Positions 33,601 to 36,209 of a DNA stretch of 36,209 bases are shown here, one piece after another. Numbering within the stretch: the stretch's first letter is position 1; the number at the start of each line of letters is the position of its first letter. The position numbers and the translations under genes are program-made. The notes under the pieces are model-generated. The model was not told the origin of the DNA. It was given only the letters and a program-made list of their open reading frames with translations, and made no database searches. The DNA is taken from positions 1 to 36,209 of the forward strand of contig SVRD01000018.1 of NCBI GenBank assembly GCA_015064955.1. The letters are read 5' to 3'. The stretch comes from Oscillospiraceae bacterium (GTDB lineage: Bacteria > Bacillota > Clostridia > Oscillospirales > CAG-382).

Positions 33601-34649
33601 CAAGCGGCGAACGCTACGAATACCCCGAGCTCAGCGACGTTAGCGAGAGCATCTACCGCCACTGCCTGCGTGCGCTTGCCTGCGCCGAGCGCAAGGGTAA
33701 AAACGGCTTGATCCTTATGGGAAGCTGTGATTGGAACGATGCCTTTTCGCTTGTCGGCGAGAGGGGAATCGGCGAAAGCGTTTTTTCGAGCCTGCTGTTT
33801 GTCATCTCGGCAGAGGCGTTTATGCGCGTCGCCGAGGGATTTAACGATAAGGAAACGGTAGAGCATTATCGTGAATCGGTCGGGAAAATCAGACAGTCGG
33901 TCGAAAATTGCGCCTTTTACGGCGACAGATATGCCCGCGCGTTCTGCGACGACGGCGAAATACTCGGTATCGATCAAAGCGAGGAATGCAAGCTCGATAT
34001 CCTTTCCCAATCCTTCGCCGCGCTTGCAAATCTCGATGAACAGCGAACAAAAACCGCACTGACAACCGCATTCAAGGGTCTTTACGACCCGCAAAACCGG
34101 ATTTTCAAGCTGTTTTCGCCTCCCTTTTCAAACGGCAGGGCGCGCGTCGGCTATATCCGCGGATACGTAAAGGGTATCCGCGAAAACGGCGGACAGTATT
34201 CCCACGGCGCACTTTGGGGCGCGCTCGGATTTCTTCGCGCCGGTATGGTGGAGGAGGCACTGCTTGTTCTCGATTGTGTCAATCCCATCTCGCGCCATTT
34301 CGATAAATCACTCTCGCAAAAATACAAAGCCGAGCCCTATGCCGTCGCCGCCGATATCTATTCGGGCGACTTTGCGGGCAGGGGCGGCTGGAGCTGGTAT
34401 ACCGGCGCGGCATCGTGGTATTACCGTATAATGCTCGAATACGTTCTCGGATTGAAGCTCGGCGCAAACGGCACATTGATCTCCGCCTGCCCGAGAATCG
34501 AGTTCGAGGGCGAGCTCGAATTAAACGGCAAGCGTCTTTTCGTCACTGCCTCGCGCGAGAACGAAACAGCGCTTTTTAACGGCGCCGAGGCTGTCTTTCC
34601 GCTCGTGCTCGAGTCACCCGAAAACACTCTTTTTCTCCCCGTTAAATAA
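27612..34649 (+). CDS. Cyclic beta-1,2-glucan synthase-like protein (GT84 + GH94)
   Basis: Giant membrane enzyme of 2,345 aa, shorter than the about 2,800-2,900 of the rhizobial NdvB/ChvB/Cgs proteins. Membrane segments lie at about 205-248. A family-2-like glycosyltransferase domain has DSD near 404 and the acceptor motif QHRWLRGD near 549. More membrane segments lie at about 576-633 and 702-745. A glucoamylase-like (DUF3131-type) domain covers about 790-1160, and GH94 sandwich and catalytic domains run from about 1200 to the end, with the catalytic region GSCDWNDA near 2036-2042. In related enzymes the GH94 part controls chain length by phosphorolysis. The ATG at 27612 has GGGTGAT upstream; the longer frame overlaps the divergent protease gene. 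The product is presumably a linear or cyclic beta-1,2-glucan. Confidence 0.92.
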   Translation: MRKQLKRAYSVIKNSLGDSDISPWVSDNFYCIDRYYLSSLKDKYSHKCKRLFSVIKDCCEAHDCCPTATQLRERISAERVGFSYYELCSIRSLVAASAIIAIAECVKSGKRGYLLPNAIKLLHSLDDTEYDDMIPLLWRTEGIIANFEEDYDRFDLPTKAAYRSAIAKRALSRRISESSAAKELITLARQKKLPLGKLLFVPKTKYAVLWLMLSLSVFLLLSFFALYFVGAVGILLLIPFWIAASQIADSVVSLVIPPFYAPRYALDKIPDNAKTLVTVAALMSGGDGDNRVFESLERSYCMNPEKNIYYCLLADLPDSDTAYLLSDSAVINNAQARIDALNQRYGERFCLFFRERSYNKSEQRYGGYERKRGAVCELVSHIVKGKRHEYYGGDFIRDIKYLLTLDSDTNLSVGSVTELVSVALHPANRPILRNNTVESGYGIIQSTVRTELKSAYKTSFSRLISGAGGTDAYSNAAFSRSQSLVGSGSFCGKGLIDVSLFYSLAVNKLPDGLVLSHDVLEGHLLKTLAVTDITLTDSTPANAVSFFRRQHRWLRGDFQNLNFLFGKIFSPFAKLRILVTAVKHLSPVFVLASLVWGAFLKDTDGLLLFLLAFSELLLPFAVATVRFLLSGSPFAVFRYFSKASAELTQNLLRILFEIISTARKALLAAHALILAVIRSITRKKTLEWTTAAQAERLSSSLGKYVIDGALSSLVGLLLLAFAGAPFIKLCGLLFFIYPLVSLFLSRSVGGGDISEIRLTKKQNRLLTAHVGDMVRFYTDNVGEATNHLPPDNIQLSPVSDTAMRTSPTNIGFYLVSLLAARDFGLIDTKLLCDRAERCIESVEKMEKYRGNLYNWYDLNDLSVIGDHYVSAVDSGNFTVMLEVLKNGIPEYADEDTRVAPIARRIEAIISQTDLGVFYDKRKCLFRIGLNGKTERADGSCYDMLMSEARMTAYYAVAKHIVPKRHWQMLGRTLTHKNGYIGMMSWSGTAFEYLMPLLFLPLYRDSFIYESVAFAQSVQKSRQGVWGISESAFYSFDSEMHYQYKANGIQSLALRRVSANENIVSPYSTYLALCINGRDAFKNLTELENKGMYGKYGLYEALDLNNDSEGICVKSYMAHHVGMSIIACANAVFNNIFVRRFMSDPFISSASELLQEKIPTNTHIFDERVGTAAEEKRTAHTDSSSQKFDPTDCALLNRGDMTVTVNGLGHIGIICGERIVANTNFDPESLRFTPGVVFSRQGRAYGCAGLYAGADSSFEKNDRSVSHIVSSKEFSGRVRYSMSKVSNCLIVSTRAEAMKKYDISLVFEPVLEKQKSFLAHISFSRLFIESEYDTKKRILYFHRRSRIDGSYVFTLAVAPRDRDMEFEFSSSRENMERTSFGSPLDYAFEKTENRVGACIDPICLVRSSGCDGGRAVFLVTCAETKGECEKNIRLARSDKRELGLLPHGSIFKSLLSSLQFGSGPKPTESLTKSNIGDLWSRGISGDHPIALISLSERAITRTESVVKSFAELARCMIRCELIFVVSDSDKYNRPVESSLRSICREQNLLHFIGRNGGIFILRRESLNDDFYKTLVNSACYFADFYNDTLRQSLAIGQPIPIIESAESNLPITVPDGAVRAGNGYFIGDCYTVDKSKKAKLPYSFVLTGKRFSSVITQSSLGYTFYDNARECRIGSFYGDIGSLDNGERLFLYRDGKKYDLCAVSHKVEYKKGFAVYSGGIDGIEYSVTVTVHPKFPIKLIRVRYKDSARVKSVFSVNAVMGDSARAINSLGFTRNEINGNSLLVFKNNFGTTFSEGFGFMGVCGAGAWENGLELRSDSCDALFFLGACTTENAVREIAARVNHSFFDESLSMAEANACAMIPHFDFRTKSISNDILMRFFLPYQVAACRFYARGSFYQSGGAYGFRDQLQDCLTLVYADPKAVRTHIIRCCAHQYLDGSVMHWWHTRHKNGVNAGIRSKCSDDLLYLPLVVADYIEKTGDREVLSLNVRYLTSSPLGASGERYEYPELSDVSESIYRHCLRALACAERKGKNGLILMGSCDWNDAFSLVGERGIGESVFSSLLFVISAEAFMRVAEGFNDKETVEHYRESVGKIRQSVENCAFYGDRYARAFCDDGEILGIDQSEECKLDILSQSFAALANLDEQRTKTALTTAFKGLYDPQNRIFKLFSPPFSNGRARVGYIRGYVKGIRENGGQYSHGALWGALGFLRAGMVEEALLVLDCVNPISRHFDKSLSQKYKAEPYAVAADIYSGDFAGRGGWSWYTGAASWYYRIMLEYVLGLKLGANGTLISACPRIEFEGELELNGKRLFVTASRENETALFNGAEAVFPLVLESPENTLFLPVK

Positions 34650-34651
34650 AA

Positions 34652-34672
34652 AAGACCGCGTATTGCGGTCTT
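34652..34672. terminator. Bidirectional terminator
   Basis: 8-bp arms AAGACCGC / GCGGTCTT with loop GTATT. The longer T-run is on the minus strand, serving the small membrane protein gene. The stem resembles that at 2178-2200. Confidence 0.85.
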
Positions 34673-34682
34673 ACATATTGCA

Positions 34683-34988
34683 TTATTCCTCGTGTGTTCC
34701 GTTTGCGATGTTGTTCTGCTCGTTCACCGAAACAAACGAAATGATATAGGTGTATATAGCTATTGAAATGTAGTTCATCACCGATTTGAATATCTCGTTC
34801 GATGCAAAGGTCTTCAGTCCACTCGAGATCATAATCACCAGTGCGGCGAGCGCGAGCATAATAACGATATTTTTCGCAAAATGATACGCCCCGACCTTTT
34901 TCTTCGCGCCAAAAATGATCCAGGATATAAACGTAATAAGGTTTATTCCGGGTATAAATCTTATAATTTTCTGCGCTTTAAGCCACAT
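34683..34988 (-). CDS. Small membrane protein with three hydrophobic segments (101 aa)
   Basis: I do not recognise the family. Hydrophobic segments lie at about residues 10-27 (RFIPGINLITFISWIIF), 39-60 (AKNIVIMLALAALVIMISS) and 70-86 (VMNYISIAIYTYIISFV), with a basic loop GAKKKVGAYH between the first two. The tail is hydrophilic. AAGGAG lies 10 nt before the ATG, and an extended -10 promoter lies upstream. It is a one-gene unit convergent with the glucan synthase; a link to that enzyme is possible but only positional. Confidence 0.85.
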   Translation of the reverse strand: MWLKAQKIIRFIPGINLITFISWIIFGAKKKVGAYHFAKNIVIMLALAALVIMISSGLKTFASNEIFKSVMNYISIAIYTYIISFVSVNEQNNIANGTHEE

Positions 34989-35030
34989 TTGCGTTGCTCC
35001 TTGTTAAAAAATCGGATACGCTCTAACAAA

Positions 35031-35059
35031 ATTCTAACATATTAAATCAAAAAAATCAA
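35031..35059 (-). promoter_or_regulatory. Promoter of the small membrane protein gene
   Basis: Minus-strand TTGATT (35059-35054), 17-bp spacer, TAGAAT (35036-35031) preceded by TGT. Confidence 0.75.
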
Positions 35060-35120
35060 CAATCAAACCTATGACAAAAAAGAAAAAAGCCCAAAATCAT
35101 AACTATTTTCAAAAAAACTG

Positions 35121-35149
35121 TTGCAAAAACCGAATTGTCGTGATACAAT
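35121..35149 (+). promoter_or_regulatory. Extended -10 promoter in front of the tRNA-Ser-derived array
   Basis: TTGCAA at 35121-35126, 17-bp spacer, TACAAT at 35144-35149 preceded by TGA. Predicted start near 35156. It is the only good plus-strand promoter I find between here and the intact tRNA at 36103, so a precursor of about 1 kb covering every tRNA half may be made. Confidence 0.75.
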
Positions 35150-35167
35150 ATACCTCGCGGCATAAAT

Positions 35168-35204
35168 CACCGCAACAGTACAAAGGCGGGGCGTAGACCC
35201 GTCG
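35168..35204 (+). repeat. Most degenerate unit end of the tRNA-Ser array
   Basis: The 25 bases at 35168-35192 match 35368-35392 at 23 positions (both contain CACCGCAACAG and AGGCGGGGC), exactly 200 bp apart. The following CGTAGACCCGTCGAAAG keeps only the TCGAAA of the anticodon loop. I read it as a decayed first unit; this is the least certain member. Confidence 0.5.
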
Positions 35205-35252
35205 AAAGTACCTTTCAAAAGAGAATATAACTAAAAATTCAATATAAACTAT

Positions 35253-35402
35253 GCAGAGGTATCGAAGCGGGGACGTCGCCGAGCGCCGCCGGTGGCGGAA
35301 ACAGCGAGGCGTAAGGAGTGGCAGCGGTCGAAATTTTGTGAGCGTTTAGCGAGCGAAAAATTTCGGGCACCGCAACAGGACATAGGCGGGGCTGACTCGA
35401 AA
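35253..35402 (+). pseudogene. tRNA-Ser(CGA) 5' half, interrupted in the D-loop
   Basis: GCAGAGGTATCGAAGCGG (35253-35270) has the same acceptor strand as the intact tRNA at 36103. The sequence resumes at about 35378-35402 with a D-loop-like GGACATAGG and CGGGGCTGACTCGAAA, ending at the anticodon-loop boundary. The intervening about 107 bp is GC-rich, with an arm pair GAAATTTT/AAAATTTC near 35330-35364 and a CGCC/GGCG hairpin near 35283-35297. No 3' half follows, so it cannot make a tRNA. Confidence 0.7.
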
Positions 35403-35550
35403 GGTAGCCGAGCTTATCACTCACGAGAACGCAAAATCTCGCGTATTCTTCGATTTCCTCGCAAATGCTTCATTTTTCTTGAATTTTGGATGAATGCATT
35501 TCACCATCGGCCTTGCAAAAGCCGTGCAAAATTCAAACACAATCGAATAC
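35403..35550. repeat. Array unit body 1 (148 bp)
   Basis: Non-coding body, identical in length to body 2 at 35591-35738, with about 14 mismatches in 148. Shared landmarks are GGTAGCCGAG, CACGAGAACGCAAAATCTCG, a CGGCCTTGCAAAAGCCG inverted repeat and the end CACAATCGAATAC. Confidence 0.85.
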
Positions 35551-35590
35551 GGAGAGATATCGAAGTGGTCATAACGGGGCTGACTCGAAA
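35551..35590 (+). pseudogene. tRNA-Ser(CGA) 5' half, copy beta (40 nt)
   Basis: It begins GGAGAGATATCGAAGTGG and ends GGCTGACTCGAAA, matching 37 of 40 bases of the intact tRNA's first 40. The match stops at the last base of the anticodon loop. The acceptor GGAGAGA is the common tRNA-Ser form and would not pair with the 3' strand CCTCTGC present at the array end. Confidence 0.85.
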
Positions 35591-35738
35591 GGTAGCCGAG
35601 TTTATCACTCACGAGAACGCAAAATCTCGCGTTTTCTCGCAATATCTCCCAAATGCTTCATTTTTCTTGAATTTTGAGTGAACGCATTTTAACATCGGCC
35701 TTGCAAAAGCCGTGCAAAATTCAAACACAATCGAATAC
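35591..35738. repeat. Array unit body 2 (148 bp)
   Basis: Second copy of the 148-bp body (see 35403-35550). The last 50 bases, from CATCGGCC to CGAATAC, are identical in the two copies. Confidence 0.85.
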
Positions 35739-35778
35739 GGAGAGATATCGAAGTGGTCATAACGGGGCTGACTCGAAA
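35739..35778 (+). pseudogene. tRNA-Ser(CGA) 5' half, copy gamma (40 nt)
   Basis: Base-for-base identical to copy beta, 188 bp away. It is followed by an unrelated body beginning TACTTTGGCT. Confidence 0.85.
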
Positions 35779-35910
35779 TACTTTGGCTTACTTTTGAGTA
35801 CCCCTTCAAAAACCGCTTGATATAAGGGTTTTTGAGCATCTGTTTTGCAAACAGATATTTTGTCTAATGGTTTATCTAATGATTTTGCCACGACTAACAC
35901 AGTTAAATAC
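35779..35910. other. Array unit body 3, unrelated AT-rich sequence
   Basis: A body of 132 bp with no gene and no similarity to bodies 1 and 2 except the last bases AAATAC. It has a small inverted repeat ATCTGTTTTGCAAACAGAT near 35839 and an extended -10-like TGATATAAG near 35818-35826 without a -35. Confidence 0.6.
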
Positions 35911-35950
35911 GGAGTGATATCGAAGTGGTCATAACGGGCCTGACTCGAAA
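35911..35950 (+). pseudogene. tRNA-Ser(CGA) 5' half, copy delta (40 nt)
   Basis: It begins GGAGTGATATCGAAGTGG and matches 35 of 40 bases of the intact tRNA. It has a changed acceptor base and an anticodon-stem change (GGGCC for GGGGC). The similarity again ends with CTCGAAA. Confidence 0.82.
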
Positions 35951-36102
35951 GACTCTGACTCATTTGGAAGTTCTAACAGCAACTTTCTTTGAAACAAGCG
36001 GATTTTCCCGACTTGAAATTTTTTCAAAAGTATCATTCCTTATTTAACCTAATCTACAATCTAATCTTTTTTTGAAACGCATTTTAGTGTTTCACCCTAC
36101 AC
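35951..36102. other. Array unit body 4, unrelated AT-rich sequence
   Basis: A body of 152 bp without a gene. It has an inverted repeat TTGAAATTTTTTCAA near 36013-36027. I find no convincing promoter immediately before the intact tRNA. Confidence 0.6.
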
Positions 36103-36194
36103 GCAGAGGTATCGAAGGGGTCATAACGGGGCTGACTCGAAATCAGTTTGCGGCTTAAAACCGCACGAGGGTTCGAATCCCTCCCTCTGCGCCA
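36103..36194 (+). tRNA. tRNA-Ser, anticodon CGA
   Basis: 92-nt tRNA with encoded CCA. Acceptor GCAGAGG / CCTCTGC, discriminator G. Anticodon stem GCTGA/TCAGT with loop CTCGAAA, anticodon CGA at 36138-36140. The long variable arm is GCGG-CTTAAAA-CCGC, typical of tRNA-Ser, and the T arm GAGGG-TTCGAAT-CCCTC. It is the only complete member of the array; the three non-interrupted partial copies upstream match only its first 40 nt. Confidence 0.95.
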
Positions 36195-36209
36195 TCAAAG
36201 GGCAATGAA

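Noticed and set aside
35239-35963. Several open frames of 60-130 codons in the tRNA-Ser array
   Set aside because: They run through tRNA halves and repeated bodies on both strands, have no ribosome sites and differ in frame between the duplicated bodies.
35403-36102. CRISPR-like array
   Set aside because: The repeats are 40-nt tRNA 5' halves and the intervals are 132-152 bp, partly duplicated. There are no cas genes; the geometry does not fit CRISPR.

Overview
The window looks like a chromosomal contig from an uncultured, gut-type member of the Clostridia, most likely the Oscillospirales/Ruminococcaceae side. The reasons are the fused ispH-rpsA gene next to cmk and plsC, the YhaO/YhaN pair, the Gram-positive CpsB/CpsC/CpsD trio, lipoproteins with Ser/Ala/Glu-rich stalks, AGGAGG-type ribosome sites and many near-consensus sigma-A promoters with 17-bp spacers. 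The taxonomy is inference; no rRNA gene is present.

Layout. 1-598 is non-coding: an 11-bp tandem repeat followed by two copies of a multi-hairpin repeat. 662-2166 is a two-component system. 2219-3879 (minus strand) holds two paralogous lipoproteins with discoidin-like domains. 4071-7376 is the cmk, plsC, ispH-rpsA operon. 7442-8302 is an unknown membrane protein, followed by about 600 bp of hairpin-rich DNA with a third copy of the repeat. 8922-16137 is a tight operon: pgeF, yhaO-like, yhaN-like, recG and dusB. 16223-18491 is a CpsB/CpsC/CpsD module without polysaccharide enzymes. 18612-21543 is psd plus a DUF4855-type protein. 21544-22637 carries two small minus-strand genes (45 and 75 aa), each with its own signals. 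22638-23054 is ruvX. 23055-23571 holds tRNA-Pro(CGG) with a displaced copy of its 3' end. 23572-26371 is a ClC antiporter and a transglutaminase-like lipoprotein. 26416-27501 (minus) is thioredoxin and a ClpP/TepA-like protease. 27612-34649 is a 2,345-residue cyclic beta-1,2-glucan synthase-like protein (GT84 plus GH94). 34683-34988 (minus) is a small membrane protein.

The last 1.1 kb is the most unusual part. It is an array of units about 172-200 bp apart. Each ends in a 40-nt 5' half of tRNA-Ser(CGA), and the similarity stops exactly at the last base of the anticodon loop. A single intact tRNA-Ser(CGA) closes the array. One good promoter lies upstream of the whole array, and I see none directly in front of the intact tRNA. 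I see no integrase or other protein gene in it. Together with the duplicated 3' end at tRNA-Pro, this suggests small non-autonomous insertions or repeat expansion seated on tRNA genes.

Functionally, most genes are housekeeping (lipid, isoprenoid and nucleotide metabolism, DNA repair, tRNA modification) or envelope-directed (lipoproteins, phosphatidylethanolamine synthesis, glucan synthesis, BY-kinase module). No phage, transposase or CRISPR genes are seen.
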